From: Erysipelotrichaceae bacterium UBA6182
GTDB taxonomy: Bacteria > Bacillota_I > Bacilli_A > Erysipelotrichales > Erysipelotrichaceae
Direction: 5' to 3'
DNA length: 10,740 nt
Assembly: GCA_002422065.1 (NCBI GenBank)
Contig: DITO01000275.1
Location: 1-10,740 of the forward strand
Part shown: positions 1-6,998 of the stretch, in pieces
How positions within the stretch are numbered: the first letter of the stretch is position 1
Layout: each line of letters begins with the position of its first letter
Made by a program: the position numbers and the translations under genes
The notes under the pieces: generated by a model
The model's input: the letters and a program-made list of their open reading frames with translations, nothing else
The model's database searches: none
What the model was told of the DNA's origin: nothing

Positions 1-1265
1 ACATTACGATCAACAAAAATGTCTACATTACTACGAGTAACATCCTTCACCATCATCTTAGCAATATCATAAGGATCTTCAAATCGAGGGTCTTCACTGG
101 TAATAATGACACGATCAGCTTCATCACTAAGTAATTTACCCATAGATGATCTTATCTTTTGATCACTACCTCCAGAACTTGCAGCAACGACGATTAAGTG
201 TTGAATTTTCATTGATTTGACATACTTAAGTACTCTTAAGTAACCGTTTGGGGTATGTGCATCATCCACAATCACTGTAAACGGTTGACCACACTCTACT
301 TTGTTGAGTCGTCCTGGAATATGTAAACTTTGAAGAAGTGGAAACACGCTACGATAATCGCATTGATTAATCGACATTGCTGCAAATACTGCAGCTAGAT
401 TGTATGCATTAAATGTTCCAATAAGATTAGTTTTTAATGGAAATGATTGATGATTGTGGTGTAATACAAAGTGTGTTGCATCATTTTCTACAACAAGATC
501 ACTAATTCTAAAGTCAGATGTCATGGCTTGCCCAAAGGTGATGATATTGGCTTTAGTGTATTTTTTAAGTTCATCAGCATAGGGATCATCTTGATTCATA
601 ATGGCATAACCATGGGGTTTAATTTGTTCAAATAGTTTTGCCATAGCATCAAAGTAGATTTGTGTTGGATCAAAGGCTTTCTGATAATCGGATGCGAGAT
701 TTGAAAATATAATACAATCCAGATTTAATCCTTGAGTGCGTCCATGATAATGACTATCATAGCCAGCTTCTATGATAGCATAGCGATCTCCTTTGGAATA
801 AAAAGTATGGAGTAAACGATATAGGTCTTCAATTTCAAAGGATGAACTTTTCAGTGAGTTGTGATAGTTCGGACTAAATGCCCCTTTAGAACCAATCACA
901 CCTGCAGAGGAATGATGATTGAGAAAAGAACCAAGCATGTTAGCCATACTCGTTTTTCCATGAGCTCCAGTGACTGCTATAAGAGTTAATTCTTCAAAAG
1001 GATATACCTTTTTTACAAGTTCCAATAAGGCTTCATTTGGACTTTCAACCTTATAAGTAGGTAAATCTGTAGTTACTTCTTTAGAAACAATCGCTCCTGC
1101 TGCTTTCGCATGATACGCTTGAGGGATAAAGTCATGAGTATCAACATTGATTCCACGTACACAAACATAAAGATCATAAGGATTGATATCATTAACATTA
1201 GTTTTGATGTCATTAAACTCAATGCTAGGAGCATCAGGGAAAATATCAGATAATCTTCTTATCAT
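1..1265 (-). CDS. MurE-like Mur ligase family protein, divergent, 3' end outside the window
   Basis: I translated this reading frame from the sequence: 421 complete codons before the window edge, so about 60-80 residues are probably missing against the usual 480-500. The layout is that of ATP-dependent Mur ligases (UDP-MurNAc-peptide synthetases). There is an N-terminal domain (about 1-95), a P-loop TGAHGKTS (99-106), a GR-QGL segment near 175-180, GTFNAYNLAA (283-292), HIPGRLNKVE (315-324) and DDAHTPNGYLRVLK (334-347). A C-terminal TSEDPRFEDP (389-398) sits where MurE has TSDNPR-EDP. Several MurE signatures are altered: EVSSH reads EAGYDSH, and the usual SRDHLD-H block reads ASDYQKAFD. The start is ATG at 1265 with AAGGAGG (1272-1278 on this strand) 6 nt upstream. 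It overlaps the arginase-like gene by 20 bp. I see MurE ancestry; the substrate is unknown, and a non-canonical role is an inference. Confidence 0.85.
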   Translation of the reverse strand, partial: MIRRLSDIFPDAPSIEFNDIKTNVNDINPYDLYVCVRGINVDTHDFIPQAYHAKAAGAIVSKEVTTDLPTYKVESPNEALLELVKKVYPFEELTLIAVTGAHGKTSMANMLGSFLNHHSSAGVIGSKGAFSPNYHNSLKSSSFEIEDLYRLLHTFYSKGDRYAIIEAGYDSHYHGRTQGLNLDCIIFSNLASDYQKAFDPTQIYFDAMAKLFEQIKPHGYAIMNQDDPYADELKKYTKANIITFGQAMTSDFRISDLVVENDATHFVLHHNHQSFPLKTNLIGTFNAYNLAAVFAAMSINQCDYRSVFPLLQSLHIPGRLNKVECGQPFTVIVDDAHTPNGYLRVLKYVKSMKIQHLIVVAASSGGSDQKIRSSMGKLLSDEADRVIITSEDPRFEDPYDIAKMMVKDVTRSNVDIFVDRN

Positions 1266-2136
1266 GTCCATCCTCCTTCACACGTTTCAATAGCAAATCT
1301 AATATTTTAATAACCTTATTTAAGTCACTATGGTTTTTATCAAGTCTTGGATTATATTCAACAAGATCACATCCAACAAAGTTATACTCCTTAAACAACA
1401 TCTCGATAATGGTATGAACTTGCAAGAGGGTAAGTCCTAAAGAGTTTGAATAAATCTCATCATGATTGACATTAACGGCAAAGAATTCATCTTTAGATAG
1501 TACATCTAGGTCAAAACTTAGATATACATACTTTGTTTTTATGGAAGATCGTATCCATTCTAATGTTGTGTTTATGTCTTGATTACGGATTGTTTTTGCG
1601 AAGAGTGTGGCAATGTGATTCTTATCAATATGATTAAATTCTTCTTCTTCATAAGAATTTAAGCCTACATAGACAAGTCTTTCTGGTTGAAGTGTATAAG
1701 TTGATAGTTTTAATGGTTCTTCACACATTCCTTGTAAGATGGCACATGGCATGCCATGGATGTGTTTTGAGGGTGATGTCTGAAGATTATGGGTATCAGC
1801 ATGAGCATCTAACCATATGATTGTGACATCATCCTTATAGTATTCTAGTGCTGCACTAGGACCACCGATGCCACATGTATGGTCTCCACCAAAAGAACAA
1901 GCAAAGATATGATTCTCAAGACAATGAGAAACAATGTTCTGATGGTAATTTGCTGCATTCATGATTGTGACATCACCATCAATGATTTGTGATGGTGAAT
2001 GAACAATAGGAACGTGGATGACTCCAACCATGTTTTTTTCAAGCCATGAGGAAGAAATTAACGTGCTAAACCCTTCGTCTGCACCATCAATCTGACATCC
2101 TAGCTTCATTGCAAAGTTAATCATTTGAAAGTTCAT
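1246..2136 (-). CDS. Arginase/agmatinase (ureohydrolase) superfamily protein, arginase-like
   Basis: A 296-residue protein, normal length for a binuclear-manganese arginase that would hydrolyse arginine or a related guanidino compound to urea in the cytoplasm. All six expected metal ligands are visible: His86 in GGDHT, Asp110, His112 and Asp114 in WLDAHADTH, and Asp209 and Asp211 in SFDLD. HGMP (127-130) resembles arginase more than agmatinase (HGTP), and DLVEYNPRLD (257-266) matches the C-terminal substrate-binding Glu motif. The segment after SFDLD reads VLSKDEFFAVNVN, without the usual DP--APG-GTP loop, so substrate preference may differ. The ATG at 2136 follows a GAGG ribosome binding site. 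The 3' end overlaps the Mur-ligase-like gene by 20 bp, and its last codons supply that gene's ribosome binding site. This implies co-transcription and translational coupling. The family is well supported; arginine as substrate is inference. Confidence 0.85.
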   Translation of the reverse strand: MNFQMINFAMKLGCQIDGADEGFSTLISSSWLEKNMVGVIHVPIVHSPSQIIDGDVTIMNAANYHQNIVSHCLENHIFACSFGGDHTCGIGGPSAALEYYKDDVTIIWLDAHADTHNLQTSPSKHIHGMPCAILQGMCEEPLKLSTYTLQPERLVYVGLNSYEEEEFNHIDKNHIATLFAKTIRNQDINTTLEWIRSSIKTKYVYLSFDLDVLSKDEFFAVNVNHDEIYSNSLGLTLLQVHTIIEMLFKEYNFVGCDLVEYNPRLDKNHSDLNKVIKILDLLLKRVKEDGHDKKII

Positions 2137-2263
2137 AAGTACCTCGTGAATATTCTAACATGTTTAAGGGGAAATAATCTTTGTTTACTCGATATCCTTC
2201 GACTCGCATCTTTTGAGTGTTAGTAGTATGATATCATTATATAATAAATAGAAGGAGGAAATT
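2137..2263. promoter_or_regulatory. Divergent promoter region between the arginase-like and pfpI-like genes
   Basis: This 127-bp spacer must hold the promoters of both divergent transcription units. On the plus strand, -10-like hexamers TATGAT (2227-2232), TATCAT (2232-2237) and TATAAT (2240-2245) are packed together. The TATAAT is best by sequence, but it would start RNA inside the ribosome binding site AAGGAGG (2252-2258). An upstream hexamer is therefore more likely. No convincing TTGACA sits at normal spacing. A perfect 10-bp palindrome ATGATATCAT (2228-2237) overlaps these hexamers and could be an operator. Minus-strand TAGAAT near 2148-2153 could be the -10 for the arginase-like gene. 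The precise elements are uncertain. Confidence 0.4.
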
Positions 2264-2773
2264 ATGAGTAAACGAATTCTAACAGTAGTTTCAGCTGATT
2301 ATGATGACTTAGAGTGTCATTATCCAATATTACGTCTTCTAGAAGAAGGATATACAATTCATGTAGCTGCAAAAGATTTAAATAAAGTGGATGGTAAATA
2401 TGGTCTTTCTATTCAACCTGATTTAACTTTTGATCAAGTTGACATTCAAACCTATGATGCATTACTAATTCCAGGTGGATGGGCACCGGATCAATTACGT
2501 CGTTTTGATCAAGTATTAAACTTTGTAACATTCATGCATAAAAATAATCGTGTTATTGGACAGATTTGTCATGCCGGATGGGTATGTTCCTCAGCGGATA
2601 TTCTAAAAGGGAAAACAGTCACCTCTACGCCTGGCATTAAACATGATTTAATGCATGCTGGAGCAACGTGGGTTGATCAACCTGTTGTAGTGGATGGAAC
2701 TCTAATCTCGGGTCGACGTCCAGCTGATTTACCGTATTATGTTAAAGCAATCATTGAAGTATTGAATAAATAA
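2264..2773 (+). CDS. DJ-1/PfpI family protein (YhbO/PfpI-like)
   Basis: A 169-residue single-domain protein of the DJ-1/PfpI superfamily, which includes PfpI-type stress proteins described as deglycase- or protease-like cytoplasmic enzymes. The nucleophile-elbow motif GQICHAGW contains the probable catalytic Cys102 followed by His103. Glu17 lies in the conserved N-terminal position (DDLE). GGWAPDQLRR (71-80) is the signature loop of the PfpI branch, and TSTPGIKHDL plus SGRRPADLP match the C-terminal half of that branch. Length agrees with the family (about 165-190). The start is ATG with AAGGAGG 5 nt upstream. The gene stands alone, divergent from the arginase-like gene and closed by its own hairpin terminator just after the stop. 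The exact activity (glyoxalase, deglycase or peptidase) cannot be told from the sequence. Confidence 0.9.
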   Translation: MSKRILTVVSADYDDLECHYPILRLLEEGYTIHVAAKDLNKVDGKYGLSIQPDLTFDQVDIQTYDALLIPGGWAPDQLRRFDQVLNFVTFMHKNNRVIGQICHAGWVCSSADILKGKTVTSTPGIKHDLMHAGATWVDQPVVVDGTLISGRRPADLPYYVKAIIEVLNK

Positions 2774-2804
2774 AGACGTGTCAGAAATGACACGTTTTAT
2801 TTTG
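2773..2804 (+). terminator. Rho-independent terminator of the pfpI-like gene
   Basis: An 8-bp perfect stem ACGTGTCA (2776-2783) and TGACACGT (2788-2795) closes a GAAA tetraloop. It is extended outward by a G-T and A-T pairs and followed by TTTATTTT. It begins right at the TAA stop and separates the pfpI-like gene from the PTS operon. Confidence 0.9.
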
Positions 2805-2816
2805 TTGGAGTTTTCC

Positions 2817-2843
2817 TTGTCAATGTGGAAAAAAATGTGACAA
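2817..2843. promoter_or_regulatory. Putative operator of the PTS regulator (inverted repeat)
   Basis: The inverted half-sites TTGTCA (2817-2822) and TGACAA (2838-2843) are 15 nt apart, 21 bp centre to centre. The right half reads TGTGACAA, which fits the TGTGNCAA half of the operator I recall for MtlR-type PRD regulators (TTGNCACA-N4-TGTGNCAA). The spacing here is longer than in that site. It lies about 30 bp upstream of the proposed -10, a position suited to an activator. Binding by the adjacent regulator is inference. Confidence 0.45.
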
Positions 2844-2870
2844 TGTAGATATGTAACATGTGGTAACCTT

Positions 2871-2879
2871 TGATACAAT
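2871..2879 (+). promoter_or_regulatory. Putative extended -10 promoter of the PTS operon
   Basis: TGATACAAT is an extended -10 (TGN followed by TACAAT at 2874-2879, 5 of 6 matches). No good -35 hexamer lies 16-18 bp upstream, which fits an activator-dependent promoter. A transcript starting near 2886 would have a leader of about 30 nt before the regulator ATG at 2917 and its AGAGAGG ribosome binding site. Confidence 0.45.
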
Positions 2880-2916
2880 GAGGGTGACCAAGGACGTGTT
2901 AACAGAGAGGGTTGCG

Positions 2917-4872
2917 ATGAATCGAAAAGAAGAATTAATCAAAATTATTTTAAATGAAAAGGATTTTGTGAGTGTTGATTTTATTGCAAAGCAATTAAAA
3001 ACATCCACTAAAACCATTCGTAACGATTTAATTTTTCTTGAACCATTAATCCATGAACATCACTTAAACATGGTTCGTAAACCTGGCGTTGGCGTAACGA
3101 TTGAAGGGGATTTCTTTGATAAGCAAAAACTTCTCAACACGTTAAAACAAAACACAACCCATTCCTATCTCACCCCTGAAGAACGACGACAACATTTGTT
3201 GCACTCCTTGCTTATTAATCAAACATCAAAGCGAATGAAAGACTTAGAACTTGATTACTATGTCTCAAGAGCGACGATACATGCTGATATTGCCCATCTT
3301 AATGAATCTTTAAAACCATTTCAATGTGAAATCTACTATGATAAACAACATGGTTTAAAGCTTATTGGGAGTGAAGCTCAACAACGCCAAGTGATGGCTC
3401 ACTTTGGACCGTTAGAACCCCTTGTTGAATATGTCATGGATGGAAGTGTCAAGAGTAAAATGACATTCATCCAACGCTTCAATGATGTATTAAATCTTGA
3501 TTTCTATGAGATTGAAGCTATTGTTGATGAAGCTCAAGATTTACTTGGATACACCTTCTCAATTGAAGCATCACTTAATTTGATTGTTCATATTGCCATT
3601 GCAATACAGCGTGCTAAACAAGGTTATGATGTCACACTGAGTCATGAACTAGTAGATACCTTGAAACAACAAAAAGAATATAACATTGCGAGAGGAATAT
3701 CCTTAAGGATTGAACAATCCTTTGATGTCAAACTTTCGTCATCTGAAACCATATATTTATGTTTGCATTTCCTTGGGGCAAAACGCATTAAGGAACTACA
3801 ATTCAAACACATGTCAATCTCATCGGATACAGAAGAACTTGAAAGCATTATTCTAAAGTTCATACGTAAGGTTCAATCATCCATGGGTTTATTTCTTGAA
3901 AATGATGCAGCATTATTTAATAGCTTACTTCTTCATCTAAAACCAACTATTAATCGCTTAGTGTATGGTTTATCACTTCAAAATCCACTCTATGAAGAAA
4001 TACGCTTTAACTATGAAATGATCTATCGTGCGATTGAGCTAAACATCCATATGTTTAATGAAGCCTATCATATTCATATACCTCCTAATGAAATAGCTTA
4101 TCTAGTCTTACACTTCGCAGCAGCGAAGGAGCGTAATGTCACCCTCATTAGAACCTTAGTCATGTGTGCAAGTGGTTTAGGGACATCACAACTTATTGTG
4201 TCTAAACTAAAACGAACCTTTAATAACCTGCATATCGTGGATGTAGTTTCATCCTTTGATGTCCATCGCTATAAAGAGAATGATATTGACCTTGTTATTT
4301 CAACCATATCCTTAGAGACCCCAATAAAGACCATTGTGATTAGTCCATTATTAACGGACTACGACATCTCAATGATTAAACATTCACTCAATGATGTTCA
4401 AACAATTCAATTTAGTAATCTAAGATTTCTACCTCATCATGTTTGGATAGAACCTGAAGTAAAGAGTAAAGAAGAACTACTATTACTCATGAGTAATCAG
4501 CTTGTTAAGGAAGGTTATGTCAAAACCTCATTCTATGACTCCATGTTGGAAAGAGAAGCCTTAGGACCAACCTTAGTTTCACCAACGTTAGCCATCCCTC
4601 ATGGATATAGTGATCATGTCCTTCAATCTGTCGTCATGTGGGTTAAACTCAAGACACCCATTCACTGGGCACTGGAAGAATCCATAAGCCAAGTCTTACT
4701 AGTCGCAAGTACACACCATGACAGTGAAAGTCATCAGCATCTTATGATTCAACTCATGAATCAACTAGAAGACCTAGTATGGGAGTCAACACTATTATTA
4801 ATAAGTGAACCATTATCACTTACGCATCAACTCAATCAAGATTTATGTGGGGTTATCCCCGTTAAGGAGTAA
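2917..4872 (+). CDS. PRD-containing PTS transcriptional activator (LicR/MtlR type)
   Basis: A 651-residue multidomain regulator. In order: an N-terminal winged helix-turn-helix (about 5-60, with SVDFIAKQLKTSTKTIRNDL as its core); a second Mga-like HTH (about 95-150); PRD1 (about 165-290, with regulatory His225 and His284); PRD2 (about 300-405, with His340 and His399); an EIIB-like domain (about 412-500, Cys417 in LVMCASGLGTSQL); and an EIIA-like domain (about 510-651, His562 in AIPHG). All expected phosphorylation sites are present, so activity should be set by the PTS phosphorylation state. The HTH domains mean DNA binding and not RNA antitermination. I start it at ATG 2917, behind AGAGAGG. 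A longer in-frame start at 2860 would overlap the likely promoter. EIIA follows 3 nt after the stop, so the regulator heads its own target operon. Confidence 0.92.
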   Translation: MNRKEELIKIILNEKDFVSVDFIAKQLKTSTKTIRNDLIFLEPLIHEHHLNMVRKPGVGVTIEGDFFDKQKLLNTLKQNTTHSYLTPEERRQHLLHSLLINQTSKRMKDLELDYYVSRATIHADIAHLNESLKPFQCEIYYDKQHGLKLIGSEAQQRQVMAHFGPLEPLVEYVMDGSVKSKMTFIQRFNDVLNLDFYEIEAIVDEAQDLLGYTFSIEASLNLIVHIAIAIQRAKQGYDVTLSHELVDTLKQQKEYNIARGISLRIEQSFDVKLSSSETIYLCLHFLGAKRIKELQFKHMSISSDTEELESIILKFIRKVQSSMGLFLENDAALFNSLLLHLKPTINRLVYGLSLQNPLYEEIRFNYEMIYRAIELNIHMFNEAYHIHIPPNEIAYLVLHFAAAKERNVTLIRTLVMCASGLGTSQLIVSKLKRTFNNLHIVDVVSSFDVHRYKENDIDLVISTISLETPIKTIVISPLLTDYDISMIKHSLNDVQTIQFSNLRFLPHHVWIEPEVKSKEELLLLMSNQLVKEGYVKTSFYDSMLEREALGPTLVSPTLAIPHGYSDHVLQSVVMWVKLKTPIHWALEESISQVLLVASTHHDSESHQHLMIQLMNQLEDLVWESTLLLISEPLSLTHQLNQDLCGVIPVKE

Positions 4873-4875
4873 ATT

Positions 4876-5334
4876 ATGTCAACACTATTTCATGAATCAC
4901 TCATCTTTACAGACCTATATCCAGACCATGCAAATGATGCACTACGAGTCATGTCCAATGCATTAACACAGCAGGGCTATGTCAAAGAGGGATACTATCA
5001 AGCTTTAGTCGAGCGTGAAGAAAACTTTGCCACTGGACTTCCAGGAGAAGGCATTAATGTGGCCATACCGCATGCAGATCCTGAGTTTGTTAATGAAAAT
5101 GTGATTGCGATTGGTGTTTGTCATAAACCAGTAAACTTTAGGATGATGGGTAATCATGATGAAAATCTTGATGTTGAAATCATCTTCATGTTGGCACTTA
5201 AAGATGGTTATGCTCATGTTAATGTGCTTAGTCAACTTATGGGTGTTATTCAGAACAATGAGCTATTAGAACAGCTCAAGTCAATTAGGTCCCAATCAGA
5301 ACTATTAAAGGTTCTGAATGAAAATATCCATTAG
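4876..5334 (+). CDS. gatA: PTS EIIA component, galactitol/fructose-mannitol type
   Basis: A 152-residue cytoplasmic phosphocarrier that would take phosphate from HPr and pass it to EIIB. The phosphorylatable histidine is His66 in NVAIPHADPE, the hallmark of the EIIA-2 (fructose/mannitol/galactitol) fold. The size matches GatA (about 150). It resembles the EIIA-like domain at the C terminus of the regulator just upstream (shared MSN-L--GYVK--(F/Y)Y---(L/V)ERE and (L/V)AIPH blocks), so the two are paralogues. The ribosome binding site AAGGAG (4864-4869) lies inside the end of the regulator gene, 6 nt before the ATG, indicating coupled translation. EIIB follows after 15 nt. The symbol is given by family resemblance; the sugar is unknown. 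Confidence 0.88.
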   Translation: MSTLFHESLIFTDLYPDHANDALRVMSNALTQQGYVKEGYYQALVEREENFATGLPGEGINVAIPHADPEFVNENVIAIGVCHKPVNFRMMGNHDENLDVEIIFMLALKDGYAHVNVLSQLMGVIQNNELLEQLKSIRSQSELLKVLNENIH

Positions 5335-5336
5335 AT

Positions 5337-5346
5337 AGGAGGTGAT
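5337..5346 (+). promoter_or_regulatory. Near-perfect Shine-Dalgarno that fixes the EIIB start
   Basis: AGGAGGTGAT matches the complement of the 16S rRNA 3' tail over ten bases. From GGAGG (5338-5342) there are 7 nt to the AUA at 5350, ideal spacing. The nearby ATG at 5345 is only 2 nt from GGAGG and opens a two-codon frame (ATG GTA TAA), so it cannot be the EIIB start. Confidence 0.8.
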
Positions 5347-5349
5347 GGT

Positions 5350-5643
5350 ATAAAGAAGCGCATACTCGTCGCATGTGGTACTGGTGTTGCAACATCAGTT
5401 GCCGTGGCAAAGAAGTTAGAAGCGGTTTTTAAGGACAGAGGTTATGGGGATCAAGTTGAGATATCAACGAGCACCGTGGCTGAAATGGAATCCAAAGCTA
5501 AGTATTTTGATTTAATTGTAACAACGGCTCATGTAAGCAAACCGATGCCAGTTAAAGTCATTATGGGCATTGCATTTCTAATTGGTCGTGGTACAGAAAG
5601 TGTTATCAAAGAAATCTTTGAAACACTAGGATTTGATTCATAA
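5350..5643 (+). CDS. gatB: PTS EIIB component, galactitol type, with an apparent AUA start
   Basis: A 97-residue EIIB that would carry phosphate on a cysteine from EIIA to the sugar bound by EIIC. The active-site loop VACGTGVATS holds Cys9 and matches E. coli GatB (VACGGAVATS) in sequence and position. The start is unusual. In frame upstream of the loop there is no ATG, GTG or TTG back to the stop at 5332. The first standard start is GTG at 5404, which would remove the catalytic cysteine and the whole first strand. AUA at 5350 aligns exactly with Met1 of E. coli GatB (MKRKIIVACG against xKKRILVACG) and sits 7 nt behind a near-perfect ribosome binding site. The alternative is a one-base deletion in ATGGTATAAAG, which would otherwise give MVIKKR. 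Total length fits GatB (about 94). EIIC follows 18 nt downstream. Confidence 0.85.
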   Translation: MKKRILVACGTGVATSVAVAKKLEAVFKDRGYGDQVEISTSTVAEMESKAKYFDLIVTTAHVSKPMPVKVIMGIAFLIGRGTESVIKEIFETLGFDS

Positions 5644-5661
5644 AAAGGAGAAGAACTCACT

Positions 5662-6993
5662 ATGGAAATTATTAATTTCATCGTCGGATTAGGCCCATCA
5701 GTTATGATGCCAATCATCATTACCATTCTCGGTCTAATTATGGGGGCAGGTTTTGGTAAAGCACTTCGTGCAGGGCTTACAGTAGGTGTTGGGTTTATCG
5801 GTCTAAATCTAGTTATTGGTTTATTAGGTGGTAATTTAGGACCTGCTGTTCAGCAAATGGTTTCTAACTATGGTTTAAGCCTTACTGTCATTGACGTGGG
5901 TTGGCCAGCAGCAGCAGCGATTGCTTTCGCATCTCGCGTTGGGGCAGTCATTATTCCTATCGCATTAGCAGTTAACGTTGTGATGATCTTAACTAAGACA
6001 ACACAAACAGTCAACATTGACGTTTGGAACTTCTGGCATTATGCATTTACAGGAGCATTAGTTACATTCGCAACCGACAGCTTTGTCTTTGGTGTTATTG
6101 CAGCAATCATTCAAGCAGTCATGACATTAGTTCTAGCTGACTGGACTGCAAAAGGTGTTGAAGAACAACTTGGTCTAAAAGGGGTTTCTATTCCTCATGG
6201 ATTATCTGTAGCCATGGTTCCTGTAGCATTAGTCATCAACAAGATTTTAGATTACATTCCTGGTATCAATAAGATTAATATTGATGCTGATATGGTTCAA
6301 AAACGTTTTGGTCTCTTTGGAGAACCAATTCTTGTTGGAACTGTATTAGGGGCTATTATTGGTTTATTAGCTGGATATGACGTTGGTGCAACATTAAACT
6401 TAGCCATTATTATGGGTGCTGCATTAGTACTTATTCCTCGTATGGCTGGACTACTTATGGAAGGCTTACTTCCTATTTCAGATGCAGCTGGAGAATTTGT
6501 TGAAAAACGTTTCAAATCTAACTCAAAGATTTACATTGGACTAGATGCTGCAGTAGGAATTGGACATCCTACAACACTCGCAGTTTCATTAATCTTAGTT
6601 CCTCTTTCAGTTTTAATCGCAGTCATACTTCCTGGTAATAACTTCTTACCTTTCGCAGACTTAGCGGTATTACCATTCTTATTTGTTCTAGTTGTTCCAA
6701 TTACTAAAGGTGATTTATTTAGAACACTTATCGTTGGATTATTTATTGTTGTCACTGGTTTATGGATTGCTTCTGATATTGCTCCACTTCTTACAGCGGC
6801 TGCAATTGATGCACAGTTCACAATGCCTGTTGGCGCAACTTTAATTTCATCGATTGCAGATGGTGCTTCACCATTAAGTTGGGCATTTGTTAAACTCTTT
6901 GAACTTCGTTATATCGGTATTGCTGTATTAGGTGCAATTGCTCTTGCTATGGCTTATATCAACCGTTTACGTATCGTTAAAGGGGAAAAATAA
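5662..6993 (+). CDS. gatC: PTS EIIC component, galactitol family (GatC-like permease)
   Basis: A 443-residue integral membrane protein, close to GatC length (about 450), that would bind the sugar or polyol and move it across the membrane while EIIB phosphorylates it. Hydrophobic helices occupy most of the chain. The family's conserved stretch is clear: SIPHGLSVAMVPVAL (177-191), a DYIPGINKINIDAD loop (197-210) and FGLFGEPILVGTVLGAIIGLLAGYD (216-240) with the invariant GEP at 220-222. A second conserved part is GIGHPTT (299-305). The start is ATG with AAAAGGAG (5643-5650) upstream. Members of this family carry galactitol, arabitol, ribitol or other polyols and sugars, so the substrate is not decided by family alone, and no catabolic enzyme is encoded nearby to decide it. 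The family call is firm; galactitol itself is not. Confidence 0.9.
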   Translation: MEIINFIVGLGPSVMMPIIITILGLIMGAGFGKALRAGLTVGVGFIGLNLVIGLLGGNLGPAVQQMVSNYGLSLTVIDVGWPAAAAIAFASRVGAVIIPIALAVNVVMILTKTTQTVNIDVWNFWHYAFTGALVTFATDSFVFGVIAAIIQAVMTLVLADWTAKGVEEQLGLKGVSIPHGLSVAMVPVALVINKILDYIPGINKINIDADMVQKRFGLFGEPILVGTVLGAIIGLLAGYDVGATLNLAIIMGAALVLIPRMAGLLMEGLLPISDAAGEFVEKRFKSNSKIYIGLDAAVGIGHPTTLAVSLILVPLSVLIAVILPGNNFLPFADLAVLPFLFVLVVPITKGDLFRTLIVGLFIVVTGLWIASDIAPLLTAAAIDAQFTMPVGATLISSIADGASPLSWAFVKLFELRYIGIAVLGAIALAMAYINRLRIVKGEK

Positions 6994-6998
6994 TCTTC

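Noticed and set aside
2240..2245. Perfect TATAAT as the pfpI-like promoter -10
   Set aside because: Transcription would begin within the ribosome binding site at 2252-2258, and no -35 is at proper distance.
2860..2916. Longer PTS regulator starting at 2860
   Set aside because: The added 19 residues have no family similarity, cover the likely -10 element, and lack a ribosome binding site; ATG 2917 has AGAGAGG.
5404..5643. GTG at 5404 as the EIIB start
   Set aside because: It would remove the active-site cysteine loop VACGTGVATS and the first beta strand, and it has no ribosome binding site; the upstream reading frame is clearly coding.
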